Numbered from the stretch's first letter, positions 17,525 through 26,511 are shown. The stretch: DNA of 49,774 bases from Planifilum fimeticola (GCF_003001905.1 NZ_PVNE01000028.1:1-49774), one strand, 5' to 3'. Notes: generated by a model from the sequence alone, not told the origin. A program made the numbers and translations.

Positions 17525-19377
17525 GCGGGCAAAAAAGGACGCAAGGACCTGGCGGACGCGGTTTCGGGCACGGTGCCGCCTTGATGATGGCCGGCCAAAA
17601 GGCCAAGAATTTTAAAGGTACGTTGTGGCGGCTTCTGGCGTATTTAAAACCGTTTCGCCTGCAACTTTCCGCCGTCATCGTTGCTGCGACGTTGAGCACC
17701 GTTTTTATGATCCTTGGACCGAAATTGACCGGAGATGCAATCACCAAATTGTTTGAAGGCAGCTTCGCCAAGCTGAAGGGCATACCTGGCGCCGCCATCG
17801 ACTTTCACGGCATTGCCCAAATTTTGATCCTGATCGCCGGATTATATGTGTTCAGCAGTTTGTTCAGTTATATTCAGCAGTACCTCATGGCAACGGTCGC
17901 GCAAAAAACGGTGTACCATCTGCGGCAAGAAGTCAACGAAAAGCTCAAAAAACTGCCCCTCAAATACTACGACGGCCATCCGCACGGGGAGACGTTGAGC
18001 CGCGTTACCAATGATATCGACCTGATCGGCACGACCCTCCAACAAAGTATGGCACAGTTCATTACGTCGTTTGTGACCATTGTCGGGATCATCATCATGA
18101 TGTTGACGATCAGCCCGCTATTGACGGTGATTTCCATCGCCAGCTTGTCGATGTCGATTTTTTTCATGCGTCCCATTTTGAAAAGATCGCAAAAACGTTT
18201 TGCGGACCAACAGCGCACGCTCGGCGAACTCAACGGCCATATCGAAGAAACCTATACGGGACATCAGATTGTGAAGGCCTTTGGCCGTGAGAAAAAGGCG
18301 ATCGAACGGTTCGACGAGGTCAATGAACAATTGTATGACGCCGGACGCGCCGCCCAATTTATTTCGGGCATCATCATGCCGTTGATGCTTTTCGTCGGCA
18401 ACTTCGGATACGTCATGATCTGCGTCTTCGGCGGCATTTTAGTGACACAGCGCGCGATATCCATCGGCGATATCCACGCGTTCATTTCATATTCCCGGCA
18501 GTTCTCGCAACCGGTCACCCAGACGGCGAACATCGCAAACATCATCCAAGCGACGATCGCGGCGGCGGAACGCGTTTTTGAACTGCTTGATGAAGAAGAA
18601 GAAGTGGCAGAAACCGCCGCGTCCGCATTGACCCGCGCAAAAGGTGCCGTGACGTTTGACCATGTCTCCTTTAGCTACGGAGACGAACCGCTTATTGAGG
18701 ATATGAACATCGATGTGAAACCCGGGCAAACCGTGGCGATCGTCGGACCGACGGGCGCGGGCAAGACAACCTTGATCAACCTGTTGATGCGGTTTTACGA
18801 TGTTCGAAGCGGGAGCATCAAAATCGATGGCATTGACATCCGCGAATTGTCCAGGGAAAATCTTCGCGCCACCTTCGGCATGGTGCTCCAGGATACGTGG
18901 CTTTTTAACGGAACGATCAAAGAGAATATCGCGTACGGAAAAGACGGGGCGACGGATGCAGAAATTTTTGCGGCGGCGAAGGCGGCCTGTGCGGACCATT
19001 TCATCCGGACACTGCCGGACGGTTACGACACCGTCATCAACGAGGAGGCATCCAACATCTCTCAAGGGCAAAAGCAACTTTTGACCATCGCCCGGGCCAT
19101 CCTCGCCGACCCGCCGATCATGATTCTGGATGAAGCGACATCCAACGTCGATACACGGACGGAACTTTTGATCCAGCAAGCGATGAACCGTTTGATGGAA
19201 GGGCGGACGAGTTTTGTGATCGCCCACCGTCTGTCGACGATCCGGAACGCCGATCTCATTTTGGTCATGGATCAAGGGAAGGTTGTCGAACAAGGAACCC
19301 ACCACGAGCTTCTGAAAGCGAACGGATTTTATGCTGACCTCTATAACAGCCAGTTTCCGAACAAAACGGCCGTCTGA
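17521..19377 (+). CDS. Heterodimeric ABC exporter subunit B, catalytic half
   Basis: 618 residues with an N-terminal extension rich in Gly and Gln, six membrane helices and an ATPase domain. Walker A GPTGAGKTT is near residue 409 and Walker B IMILDEATSNVD near 532 with the catalytic Glu intact. The signature reads ISQGQKQ rather than LSGGQ. Combined with subunit A, one composite site has intact Walker B plus a normal signature; the other has both defects, as expected for an asymmetric exporter. Lower GC than flanking genes suggests the MarR-ABC block was acquired. A terminator lies at 19503. Confidence 0.88.
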   Translation: MSGQKRTQGPGGRGFGHGAALMMAGQKAKNFKGTLWRLLAYLKPFRLQLSAVIVAATLSTVFMILGPKLTGDAITKLFEGSFAKLKGIPGAAIDFHGIAQILILIAGLYVFSSLFSYIQQYLMATVAQKTVYHLRQEVNEKLKKLPLKYYDGHPHGETLSRVTNDIDLIGTTLQQSMAQFITSFVTIVGIIIMMLTISPLLTVISIASLSMSIFFMRPILKRSQKRFADQQRTLGELNGHIEETYTGHQIVKAFGREKKAIERFDEVNEQLYDAGRAAQFISGIIMPLMLFVGNFGYVMICVFGGILVTQRAISIGDIHAFISYSRQFSQPVTQTANIANIIQATIAAAERVFELLDEEEEVAETAASALTRAKGAVTFDHVSFSYGDEPLIEDMNIDVKPGQTVAIVGPTGAGKTTLINLLMRFYDVRSGSIKIDGIDIRELSRENLRATFGMVLQDTWLFNGTIKENIAYGKDGATDAEIFAAAKAACADHFIRTLPDGYDTVINEEASNISQGQKQLLTIARAILADPPIMILDEATSNVDTRTELLIQQAMNRLMEGRTSFVIAHRLSTIRNADLILVMDQGKVVEQGTHHELLKANGFYADLYNSQFPNKTAV

Positions 19378-19502
19378 AGGAACAGAACGAGGATGCCGAA
19401 TTGGAAAATCGCTGAAGAAAATCCTGTGGAGGGTTGACCATCGTCTGCAAAAAAAGGGTCTGACTTTTCATCCGTTCGAGTTGATCTCTGCCGATTGGAA
19501 GA

Positions 19503-19532
19503 AAGCGGCTCTCTACATAGAGGGCCGCTTTT
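19503..19532 (+). terminator. Terminator after the ABC exporter operon
   Basis: AAGCGGC (19503-19509) pairs with GCCGCTT (19524-19530), with inner pairing of CTCT and AGAG; TTTT closes it. Confidence 0.75.
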
Positions 19533-19775
19533 GCGATGTGAAGGATACAATGGCATATTTTGCGGGGAACATCGACATGTATTTTGCATGTCTGTTCTCC
19601 TGCGAAACTGACAACCCCGTTTCCGGAGATGTCCCGGCCCTTCACCACACCCCAAGTTCCATTTTCCTCTCCATTCCGAATGTCTTTATTCCACTGCCTG
19701 AGAGCCCACTTCTTGTCAAAGAGTCAGGTTCAAACGGATAATGACTATAAAATCTGCAGCAAAGAGGTGGAGCAC

Positions 19776-20252
19776 TTGATCCAACCCATCTACCTCCAGG
19801 TTCTCCGGAAAATTCACGACGGCTTGGCCGGCTCCTCCGCGGTCTGGGCGGTCACCGGCAGCCTGGGCATGGCCCTGCAGGGAATGCCGATGACGGTAAA
19901 CGATATCGACATTCAGACCGACCGCTCCGGCGCCTACGAGATCGAAAGGCGCTTCGCCCCCTTTGTCACGCGAAAGGTGACCTTTTCCGAGGCGGAGACC
20001 ATCCGCTCCCACTTCGGCAGCCTGACCATCGACGGCATCCGGGTGGAGATCATGGGCGACATCCAAAAGCGGCTGGAGGACTGGCGTTGGGAAGAACCCG
20101 TCGATCCGGCCCGCTTTCGCCTGTATGTGGAAAGGGATGGAATGCGCATCCCGGTCCTCTCCCTGGAGTATGAATACCGGGCTTATCTGCGTCTGGGCCG
20201 CAGGGAGAAGGCGGAGACGATCCGGAGGTGGCTGGAGGGACAAAATTCCTGA
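19776..20252 (+). CDS. Nucleotidyltransferase-fold protein
   Basis: 158 residues from a TTG at 19776, supported by GAGGTGGAG just upstream; the open frame further upstream is not protein-like. AVTGSLGMALQGMPMTVNDI plus DIQTD shows the GS...DxD pattern of the polymerase-beta-like nucleotidyltransferase fold, in the group annotated as nucleotidyltransferase or AbiEii-like. The C-terminal SLEYEYRAYLRLGRREKAE resembles the end of small kanamycin-nucleotidyltransferase relatives. No HEPN or AbiEi partner gene is adjacent, so a toxin role is not supported. Substrate unknown. Confidence 0.65.
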   Translation: MIQPIYLQVLRKIHDGLAGSSAVWAVTGSLGMALQGMPMTVNDIDIQTDRSGAYEIERRFAPFVTRKVTFSEAETIRSHFGSLTIDGIRVEIMGDIQKRLEDWRWEEPVDPARFRLYVERDGMRIPVLSLEYEYRAYLRLGRREKAETIRRWLEGQNS

Positions 20253-20305
20253 CTTATGCAGAAAAACACCGATTTTCCCGGCAGAATTCATGAAAAAGAA
20301 CGATA

Positions 20306-20328
20306 AAAAGACCGGGAGGATGCCCCGG
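20306..20328 (-). terminator. Terminator of the two-component operon
   Basis: On the minus strand CCGGG and CCCGG (20312-20328) form a short stem followed by TCTTTTT. Confidence 0.6.
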
Positions 20329-20347
20329 CGCTTTCGAAGATATTCTT

Positions 20348-21826
20348 TTATTCGATCCCGCCGGCCAAAGATTTTTCCTTTGCACGGGGCAGCAACAGGG
20401 TAAAAGTGGTGCGCCCCGGAGCGCTTTCCTTCAAAAACAGGTCCCCTTTCTGGGCCCGGGCCAGCAGGCGGCTGATGGGCAGACCCAATCCCAGTCCCCT
20501 CGTTTTCTCCTTCTTTTTCTTCCCCCGGTAAAAGCGTTCGAAAATCAGCGGCTGTTCCTCCGGCGGAATCCCCGGACCGTCGTCGGTGAAGTCCACGGCC
20601 GCCGTTTCCGGATCGCGGGCATAGAGCCGGATTTCGATGTTTCCCTGATCCTTCAGCGCCGATCGGCTGTTGTCGAGCAAGTTGGACAGGATCTGCTGGA
20701 TGCGGTGGGCGTCCCCCCGCACCATCAGGATCTCCTCGGGCAGGGTCGTCCGGAGGTGAAGGGAGGGAGGGGGATTCACCACCTTCCACCGCTCCGCCAT
20801 CTCCCGGATCAACTCGTTCAGGGAGAGGGGCTTCAATTCGATCGGGACGGTGCCTGTGGCGTACGCGTTGAATTCCAGCAGGTCTTCCACCATCTTCTGT
20901 AACCGTTTCGTCTCCTCCAGGGAGATGTCCAGAAACTCGTCCGCCTCCTTGCCCGTCACGACCCGGTCCCGGACCGCCTTCAGCAGCCCCCCGATAGACG
21001 TGATCGGGGTCTTCAGCTCGTGGGTGACCCCGGCCAACAGCTCCGTGCGCAGCTCCTCCGACCGCTTCAGCCGGGAGGCCATTTCCGAGAAGGAATGGGT
21101 CAGCTCGTACAGTTCCCGCTCCTTCAGGTCCCGGGGAAGCCGGATGTCGTAATTCCCCTGCCTGAGCTGGGATGCCGCCGCCGCCACCCGGCGGATGGGG
21201 TCCGTCAGCTTGCGCGACAGCCAATAGAGGACCATCCACCCCGAAATCCCCAGGCAGAGGATGACGATGATCCAGGGGAAGATCTGACGGAAGGGCATGG
21301 TGGAACGAACGCTCTCTTCGCTGATGACGAAAACCGTTCCGATCAGCCAATTCCCCCTCCAGATCGGCTCGGCGACGATGTACCAGGCCACATCCCCATT
21401 CTCCAGCGTGTCCATGACTTCTTCCTCGGCGACGGGGCCCTTCTCCAGCAAATAGTGAAGAAGCCGCTCATTGTCGATGGCCCGGTTTTGGTAGACCGCC
21501 TTCCCCTCCCGATCGACGATCAGGATCAGGGGAAGCGGCTGCGTCTCCCGTTCTTCTCCGGGGAGATCGAAATAGCTCCGGCCCCGGGACAACAACCGGT
21601 TCCACACCGCCGAGCTGATCACCAACTCCCCCTCGCTGCCGATCCGCTCGGCGATCTCCTGGGCGAAGAGCCGGTTGAGTTGCAGGTGGTGCTTCTTCTC
21701 CCTTTCCTGCGTCCAGTACACGGACAGGGAAGCCACGATGACCAGGCTGGAGAGCAACACCAGCAGATAGCGAATCGTCCAGTACTTCAGAAGAGGAACC
21801 CGCTTTTGGTCAGCTTTCGTAGACAC
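20348..21826 (-). CDS. Sensor histidine kinase
   Basis: 492 residues. TM1 is at about 16-37 and TM2 at about 183-203, enclosing an extracellular sensor domain of about 145 residues. The HAMP region around 205-255 is followed by the dimerisation helix with phospho-accepting His269 (GVTHELKTPITSI) and an ATPase domain with N box (LSNLLDNSRSAL), G1 (DDGPGIPPEE), F (IFERFYRG) and G2 (GLGLGLPIS). The GTG start overlaps the regulator stop by 17 bp. Partner of the OmpR-type regulator encoded upstream. The signal is not apparent. Confidence 0.9.
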   Translation of the reverse strand: MSTKADQKRVPLLKYWTIRYLLVLLSSLVIVASLSVYWTQEREKKHHLQLNRLFAQEIAERIGSEGELVISSAVWNRLLSRGRSYFDLPGEERETQPLPLILIVDREGKAVYQNRAIDNERLLHYLLEKGPVAEEEVMDTLENGDVAWYIVAEPIWRGNWLIGTVFVISEESVRSTMPFRQIFPWIIVILCLGISGWMVLYWLSRKLTDPIRRVAAAASQLRQGNYDIRLPRDLKERELYELTHSFSEMASRLKRSEELRTELLAGVTHELKTPITSIGGLLKAVRDRVVTGKEADEFLDISLEETKRLQKMVEDLLEFNAYATGTVPIELKPLSLNELIREMAERWKVVNPPPSLHLRTTLPEEILMVRGDAHRIQQILSNLLDNSRSALKDQGNIEIRLYARDPETAAVDFTDDGPGIPPEEQPLIFERFYRGKKKKEKTRGLGLGLPISRLLARAQKGDLFLKESAPGRTTFTLLLPRAKEKSLAGGIE

Positions 21827-22505
21827 GGAACTGATACCCCACTCCGCGAAGCGTGATGATTTCCCCCTCGGCCTTCGGCCACTCCTTCAGGGCTTTCCTC
21901 AGGCGCTTGACCGCCAGATCCACCGCCCGGTCGCTTCCTTCGTATTCCCAGCCCCAAACCCGGTCCAGCAGTTGATCCCGGGAAAACGTCCGGTTGGGAT
22001 GGCGGGCGAAAAAGGAGAGCAGGGAAAAGTCCCGGGGTGTGAGTGACAAGCGTTTGCCGCGAAGAAACACACAATGCCCGTCAAAATCGATCTTCAGGCT
22101 GCCGAACTGCGCGATTTCCCTCCCCCGCACCATCGGCCGGGGGCGGCGCAGCACCGCCCGCACCCGGGCGACGACCTCCTCCGGAGCAAAGGGCTTGGTC
22201 ACATAATCGTCCGCCCCTTCGTTCAGCCCCGCTACGCGCTGGTGCATCTCCCCCAGGGCCGTCAGCATGATGACGGGGCAGGAGCTCCGGCTTCGGATCT
22301 GCTTCAGCACTTCCCACCCGTCCATCTCGGGAAGCATTACATCCAGGATGACGAGATCGGGCTGCAGGGCTTCAAACCGATCCAGCGCCTCCTTTCCGTC
22401 AAAGGCGGCCTCCACCCGAAAACCGGCCTGGCGCAGATAAGCCGCCAGGACCCGGGAAATGGGAACTTCGTCTTCCACCACCAACACCAGTCTCAAGGAC
22501 ACCAC
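21810..22505 (-). CDS. OmpR/PhoB-family response regulator
   Basis: 231 residues. The receiver domain has acidic pocket E11-D12, phospho-acceptor Asp55 (LVILDVMLPEMDGWE) and the conserved Lys in YVTKPF. The C-terminal winged helix ends DRAVDLAVKRLRKAL...IITLRGVGYQF. Start is one of two adjacent GTG codons, with AAAGGCGGG upstream. First gene of the regulator-kinase pair; target genes are unknown. Confidence 0.92.
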   Translation of the reverse strand: MVSLRLVLVVEDEVPISRVLAAYLRQAGFRVEAAFDGKEALDRFEALQPDLVILDVMLPEMDGWEVLKQIRSRSSCPVIMLTALGEMHQRVAGLNEGADDYVTKPFAPEEVVARVRAVLRRPRPMVRGREIAQFGSLKIDFDGHCVFLRGKRLSLTPRDFSLLSFFARHPNRTFSRDQLLDRVWGWEYEGSDRAVDLAVKRLRKALKEWPKAEGEIITLRGVGYQFRVYES

Positions 22506-22556
22506 CCCGCCTTTCTTCCGGCATTCCTTCCTCTATTGTACTTGAATGAAAAGAAA

Positions 22557-22586
22557 CGGGCCGAAGGGAATCGGCCCGAAAGGAGG
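22557..22586 (+). promoter_or_regulatory. Hairpin with adjoining strong Shine-Dalgarno
   Basis: CGGGCCGA (22557-22564) pairs perfectly with TCGGCCCG (22571-22578), and AAGGAGG follows at 22580-22586. It could be a leader stem in front of the short ORF at 22595. Confidence 0.4.
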
Positions 22587-22594
22587 TTGCAATC

Positions 22595-22786
22595 ATGCCG
22601 CTGGATGTCCGCGCCGGAGAATGCGCGAAGAATCCCGAAGGAACATCGGAACCGGCTATATGGGGTCCGTCACCGAGTCAGGGGGTCCATCCCGGTCGCC
22701 TTCGGGTCCCGCCCTCGGTTTCCTCACGCGTCCGGCAACATCTCGGACAAGGTCCGGGTGATGGTGTTTGGACATGCTTATTGTAG
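22595..22786 (+). CDS. Possible small ORF with a strong ribosome binding site
   Basis: 63 codons, beginning ATG CCG CTG, eight bases after AAGGAGG. The sequence is rich in Pro, Gly, Ser and Arg with no recognisable motif, and composition does not clearly support coding. The start signal is the only strong evidence. It lies between the divergent regulator gene and dapH. Confidence 0.25.
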   Translation: MPLDVRAGECAKNPEGTSEPAIWGPSPSQGVHPGRLRVPPSVSSRVRQHLGQGPGDGVWTCLL

Positions 22787-22901
22787 CCGCCGTTTGTGTC
22801 AGGGAAATGTCAGGGCATTTCCGGGAAAGAAACGCGCCGGCAGTCTCTCTCCCAAACCCGAAAAGCGCCCTCATAACGGAGAGAAATCCCCGCTTCCCGA
22901 T

Positions 22902-22929
22902 TTGTCCCCGCATTTGGGTATGGTATACT
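22902..22929 (+). promoter_or_regulatory. dapH operon promoter
   Basis: TTGTCC (22902-22907), a 16-base spacer and TATACT (22924-22929), about 70 bp upstream of dapH. Confidence 0.6.
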
Positions 22930-23004
22930 TCATTTAGACATCGGAACCTGTTGCGGAACGGGCCCTTTCGCCCGAAACACCCCACTCGGAAAGGCGGTAT
23001 CATG

Positions 23005-23715
23005 ATGAAGATGATGGATGCCCACGAAATTATCTCCTATATCCAGAACAGTGAAAAGAAAACCCCGGTAAAGGTATACATCAAGGGAGATCTCGAGGGA
23101 ATCGACTTCGGCCCGGACGCGAAGGCCTTTGTCGCCGGCCGCGTCGGCGTGGTCTTCGGCGACTGGAAGTCTCTGAAGCCCGTGCTGGATGCCCACAAGG
23201 AAAGCATTGAGGAGATGGTCGTGGAAAACGACCGGCGCAATTCGGCCATCCCCCTCCTCGATCTGAAAGACATCCCGGCGCGGATCGAGCCCGGCGCGAT
23301 CATCCGCGAACAGGTGGAGATCGGGAAAAACGCGGTCATCATGATGGGTGCGATGATCAACATCGGGGCCGTGATCGGCGAAGGAACGATGGTGGACATG
23401 AACGCCGTGATCGGAGGTCGGGGAACCGTCGGCAAAAACTGCCACATCGGCGCCGGAGCCGTCATCGCCGGAGTGATTGAACCGCCCTCGGCCAAGCCGG
23501 TGATCATCGAAGACGATGTGGTGATCGGAGCCAACGCCGTCATCCTGGAAGGCGTACGGGTCGGCAAAGGGTCCGTGGTGGCGGCGGGGGCCATCGTCAC
23601 TGACGATGTGCCGGAATACACCGTCGTCGCCGGAGTTCCCGCCCGGGTGATCAAAAAGATCGACGAGAAAACCCGCGCGAAGACGGAGATCAAACAGGAA
23701 CTGCGTCAGCTTTGA
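23005..23715 (+). CDS. dapH: Tetrahydrodipicolinate N-acetyltransferase
   Basis: 236 residues from the second of two adjacent ATGs ([13 protein letters not shown], the start used by B. subtilis DapH); AAGGCGG is upstream. Left-handed beta-helix hexapeptide repeats run from about residue 90 to 200. The enzyme acetylates tetrahydrodipicolinate with acetyl-CoA, opening the acetyl branch of diaminopimelate and lysine synthesis. The aminotransferase and deacetylase of the same branch follow on the same strand. Confidence 0.93.
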   Translation: MKMMDAHEIISYIQNSEKKTPVKVYIKGDLEGIDFGPDAKAFVAGRVGVVFGDWKSLKPVLDAHKESIEEMVVENDRRNSAIPLLDLKDIPARIEPGAIIREQVEIGKNAVIMMGAMINIGAVIGEGTMVDMNAVIGGRGTVGKNCHIGAGAVIAGVIEPPSAKPVIIEDDVVIGANAVILEGVRVGKGSVVAAGAIVTDDVPEYTVVAGVPARVIKKIDEKTRAKTEIKQELRQL

Positions 23716-23820
23716 TTCGGAAAAGCCGCCCGGCGTTCCGCCGGATTGGCGCCCGGAATCTCCTCCTCAGGGCCGCACGGCCCTTTTTCTTCAGACGAAA
23801 CTCCGATCGGAGGAACCGCG

Positions 23821-25026
23821 ATGAACGAATGGAAAAGACTGGACGAACAATACATTCTGCCCACCGTCAGCAGGCTGCCCATCGCCATCGAGCGGGGGGA
23901 AGGCAATTATCTGATCGATACCGACGGAAAACGCTATCTGGACCTCTTCACGGGACTGGCCGTCAACGTCTTGGGGCATTCCCATCCGGCCATCCTCCGG
24001 GCGTTGGAGGAACAGGGGAAGAAGTTTTTGCACATCTCCAACCTCTTCCTGAATCCTCCGGCCATCCGCCTGGCCCGGCGGCTCGTGGAAAACAGCTTTC
24101 CCGGCAAGGTCTATTTCGCCAACTCCGGAGCGGAGTCGACGGAGGCCGCCGTCAAGCTGATCCACAAGTGGATCCGCGCCGAAGGAGAGGGAAGGGACGG
24201 CATCGTCGTGCTGAAAAACAGCTTTCACGGGAGAACGCTGGGTGCCCTGCGCCTGACGCGCCAACCCTCGGTCTACCAGGATTACCCCCAGCCCGATTTT
24301 CCCATCTACGAAGTGGAGCCCAACAACGTGGACGAGCTGGTCCGCGTGTGCGAAACGAAGCGGCCCGCGGCCATCCTGGCGGAGCCGATTCTCGGAGCCG
24401 GGGGAGTGCTCCCTCTCTCCAGGGCGTTCCTGGAGGCGATCGGCGACATCTGCAGGCGGCAAAACATCCTGTGCTGCATGGATGAAATCCAGACGGGAAT
24501 GGGGCGGACCGGCACGCTGTTCGCCTACCAGCAAACCGGCCTTCAACCGGACCTGCTCCTCTTCGCCAAAGGGGTCGGCGGCGGCCTCCCTCTCGGGGGG
24601 ATCATCGCCGGCCGGCGGCTGTCCCACCTGTTCCGCCCCGGGGACCACGGCACCACCTTCGCCCCTTCTCCCCTCAGCGCCGCCCTGGGAAATGCCGTCC
24701 TCGACGTGCTGCTGGAAGAGGACGGACTGGAGATGGGACGACGGGCGGCGGAACACCTCTGGAACCGCCTGCGGGCGCTCCGGCAAAAACATCCGGATGT
24801 GATCCGTGACATCCGGGGGAAGGGAATGATGATCGGCATTCACACGGGGCGCTCCCCGGAGGAGATCCTCCGGCTGATGCAGGATCTTCTGAAAGAGGGG
24901 ATCCTGGTCAACGTGACCGCCAAAACGGTGATCCGCCTGCTTCCTCCCCTCACGCTGACCCGGGAAGAAATCGACCGCTTCGCCGACACCCTCGACGGGT
25001 ATATCACCGCCCGTTTTTCCGCATAG
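23821..25026 (+). CDS. Class III (ArgD-like) aminotransferase, probably N-acetyl-LL-DAP aminotransferase
   Basis: 401 residues, PLP fold type I subgroup II. The start ATG at 23821 follows GGAGG. Seen: cofactor loop NSGAESTEAAVKLIHKW near residue 102, FHGRTLGALRLT near 137, the Asp-Glu pair CMDEIQTGMGRTG near 219 and the PLP lysine in LLLFAKGVGGG near 250. By similarity it is an acetylornithine or ornithine-type aminotransferase. Its position between dapH and dapL suggests it transfers the amino group to N-acetyl-2-amino-6-oxopimelate, a step done in B. subtilis by the unrelated class I enzyme PatA. Acetylornithine activity may also be present. Confidence 0.85.
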   Translation: MNEWKRLDEQYILPTVSRLPIAIERGEGNYLIDTDGKRYLDLFTGLAVNVLGHSHPAILRALEEQGKKFLHISNLFLNPPAIRLARRLVENSFPGKVYFANSGAESTEAAVKLIHKWIRAEGEGRDGIVVLKNSFHGRTLGALRLTRQPSVYQDYPQPDFPIYEVEPNNVDELVRVCETKRPAAILAEPILGAGGVLPLSRAFLEAIGDICRRQNILCCMDEIQTGMGRTGTLFAYQQTGLQPDLLLFAKGVGGGLPLGGIIAGRRLSHLFRPGDHGTTFAPSPLSAALGNAVLDVLLEEDGLEMGRRAAEHLWNRLRALRQKHPDVIRDIRGKGMMIGIHTGRSPEEILRLMQDLLKEGILVNVTAKTVIRLLPPLTLTREEIDRFADTLDGYITARFSA

Positions 25027-25092
25027 GGAGCGGCCGCCGGGGAAACCCGCCGAGGGCTTTCTCACCCAGCTTCTCAGGAAAGGAGTCCGGAC

Positions 25093-26232
25093 ATGACGAC
25101 GGCTCTCAACCCCTTTGTCGCTCTGCGGCGCCAATTGCATCAAATTCCGGAACCGGGATTCGGAGAGGTGAAAACCCAGCGGCTGCTGCTGGATTACCTG
25201 GCCACGCTGCCTGGGGAACGGATGGAGATCCAAACCTGGAGAACGGGGATCCTCGTCCACATCGCGGGGAACAATCCCTCCCTCCGCATCGGATATCGGG
25301 CGGACATGGACGCGCTGCCCGTGGAAGAGGAGACCACCCTCCCCTTTCGCTCCACCCATCCGGGGTGGATGCACGCCTGCGGTCACGATTTCCACATGGC
25401 CATCGCCCTGGGGGTCCTCACCCATTTCGTCCATCATCCCATCGACGACGACCTTCTCTTCGTCTTCCAGCCGGCGGAGGAAGGGCCCGGTGGGGCCAAA
25501 CCCCTACTGGAAAGCGAAATCTTCAACGCCCGGAGGCCGGATATGATGCTGGCCCTCCACATCGCGCCGGAATACCCCGTTGGAACCATCGCCGTCAAAC
25601 CGGGAATTCTGTTCGCCAACACCTCCGAGCTGTACATCGATCTGGTCGGACAGGGCGGCCACGCGGCCATGCCCCACCTGGCGAACGACATGGTGGTTGC
25701 CGCTTCCCAACTGGCCATCCAACTGCAGAGCATCGTCTCCCGCAACGTGGATCCGCAGGAGGCGGCCATCCTGACCATCGGAAAGCTTCACGCCGGCACC
25801 CGGCAGAACGTCATCGCCGGAAAGGCCCGGCTGGAAGGGACGATCCGCACCCTCTCCCCGGATACAATGCGGAAGGTCAAGGACCGGATCGGGGCGATGG
25901 TGCGGGGAATCGGCGAAGCTTTCGATTGCCAGACGGCCATCGATTGGGGGGCGGGCTACTGCCAGGTGTATAACGACGAGTCCCTCACCCGGGAATTCAT
26001 GGACTGGATCCGCACCACCGAGGTTCGGCTGGTCGAATGCCGGGAGGCGATGACCGGCGAAGACTTCGGCTACTTCCTGCGGGAGATCCCCGGTTTCATG
26101 TTCTGGCTGGGGGTGGAAACCCCCTACGGACTCCATCATCCCCGGATCGAGCCGAAGGAAGAGGCGATCGAGGTGGCCATCCGCCTGGTTACCCGCTACA
26201 TCGAATGGAAGTCGCGTCGGGGAAGAGGATGA
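25093..26232 (+). CDS. dapL: N-acetyldiaminopimelate deacetylase
   Basis: 379 residues, M20 amidohydrolase family (YkuR/DapL). Metal-binding motifs include [11 protein letters not shown] near residue 92, the glutamates of [10 protein letters not shown] near 122 and [12 protein letters not shown] near 153. The dimerisation insert contains [10 protein letters not shown] near 195. Removes acetate from N-acetyl-LL-diaminopimelate, the last step of the acetyl branch. AGGAAAGGAG precedes the ATG, 66 bp after the aminotransferase gene. The Cfr-like gene begins a separate unit about 40 bp downstream. Confidence 0.9.
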   Translation: MTTALNPFVALRRQLHQIPEPGFGEVKTQRLLLDYLATLPGERMEIQTWRTGILVHIAGNNPSLRIGYRADMDALPVEEETTLPFRSTHPGWMHACGHDFHMAIALGVLTHFVHHPIDDDLLFVFQPAEEGPGGAKPLLESEIFNARRPDMMLALHIAPEYPVGTIAVKPGILFANTSELYIDLVGQGGHAAMPHLANDMVVAASQLAIQLQSIVSRNVDPQEAAILTIGKLHAGTRQNVIAGKARLEGTIRTLSPDTMRKVKDRIGAMVRGIGEAFDCQTAIDWGAGYCQVYNDESLTREFMDWIRTTEVRLVECREAMTGEDFGYFLREIPGFMFWLGVETPYGLHHPRIEPKEEAIEVAIRLVTRYIEWKSRRGRG

Positions 26233-26272
26233 GGGCATACCTGCCGTCCGGTTGCTCACATCCTGAAAAAGA

Positions 26273-26301
26273 TTGCCTTTCCCCGGAAATTGGATTATAA
26301 T
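26273..26301 (+). promoter_or_regulatory. Promoter of the cfr-like transcription unit
   Basis: TTGCCT (26273-26278), a 17-base spacer and a perfect TATAAT (26296-26301). The expected transcript start is near 26309, giving a leader of about 300 bases before the methyltransferase. Confidence 0.8.
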
Positions 26302-26308
26302 AACAATC

Positions 26309-26411
26309 AGTATAAAGCGAGGGGGTTGTGAAGAGCATGTTCAATGTTTTCGCTCAGCTTAAATGGCATAGCGAAAACATACCGGAGCTCTTCACAACCT
26401 GCTTGTTTTTA
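26309..26411 (+). promoter_or_regulatory. Two-tier hairpin leader with U-run, upstream of cfr-like gene
   Basis: Outer stem GGTTGTGAAGAGC (26324-26336) pairs with GCTCTTCACAACC (26387-26399), 13 perfect base pairs. Inner stem ATGTTTTCGCT (26344-26354) pairs with AGCGAAAACAT (26370-26380), 11 perfect base pairs. AAGC and GCTT extend the base, and GTTTTTA follows at 26405. It can act as a terminator or be a discrete RNA. The structure encloses almost all of the leader ORF at 26337. GC content is far below the flanks. Confidence 0.75.
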
Positions 26412-26420
26412 TACGTATAA
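26337..26420 (+). CDS. Candidate leader peptide of the cfr-like gene (27 codons)
   Basis: ATG at 26337, stop TAA at 26418. The peptide starts MFNVFAQLKW and ends with a hydrophobic CLFLYV. GAGGGGG lies 11 bases upstream; an in-frame GTG at 26328 would add three residues. Its start lies at the top of the outer stem, and codons 3-6 and 12-15 form the two arms of the inner stem. A ribosome held early in the ORF would open both stems. Leader ORFs of this type control erm genes and several ribosome-protection or efflux genes in Firmicutes by drug-dependent stalling. No similarity to a particular known leader is claimed. Confidence 0.5.
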   Translation: MFNVFAQLKWHSENIPELFTTCLFLYV

Positions 26421-26447
26421 AAATCGACATTAACAAACGCAGGCAGC

Positions 26448-26477
26448 AAAGGCACCGGTATGTCCGGCGCCTTTTTT
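26448..26477 (+). terminator. First leader terminator before the cfr-like gene
   Basis: AAAGGCACCGG (26448-26458) pairs with CCGGCGCCTTT (26464-26474), one mismatch, ending in six T. Lying inside the transcription unit, it is a candidate attenuator. Confidence 0.75.
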
Positions 26478-26511
26478 GCTGGAACAGCGATGATCTGTTC
26501 GGTTTGTCTCC

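Noticed and set aside
19331-19741. Open frame of 136 codons between ABC exporter and nucleotidyltransferase
   Set aside because: Crosses the exporter terminator and has no start signal or motif.
19776-20252. Toxin of an AbiE or MNT-HEPN system
   Set aside because: No antitoxin or HEPN partner gene adjacent on either side; fold assignment only.
26309-26411. 6S or SRP RNA for the long hairpin upstream of the Cfr-like gene
   Set aside because: It lacks the SRP GNAR/GGAA core and the central bubble and length of 6S RNA; an attenuator leader or novel RNA fits better.
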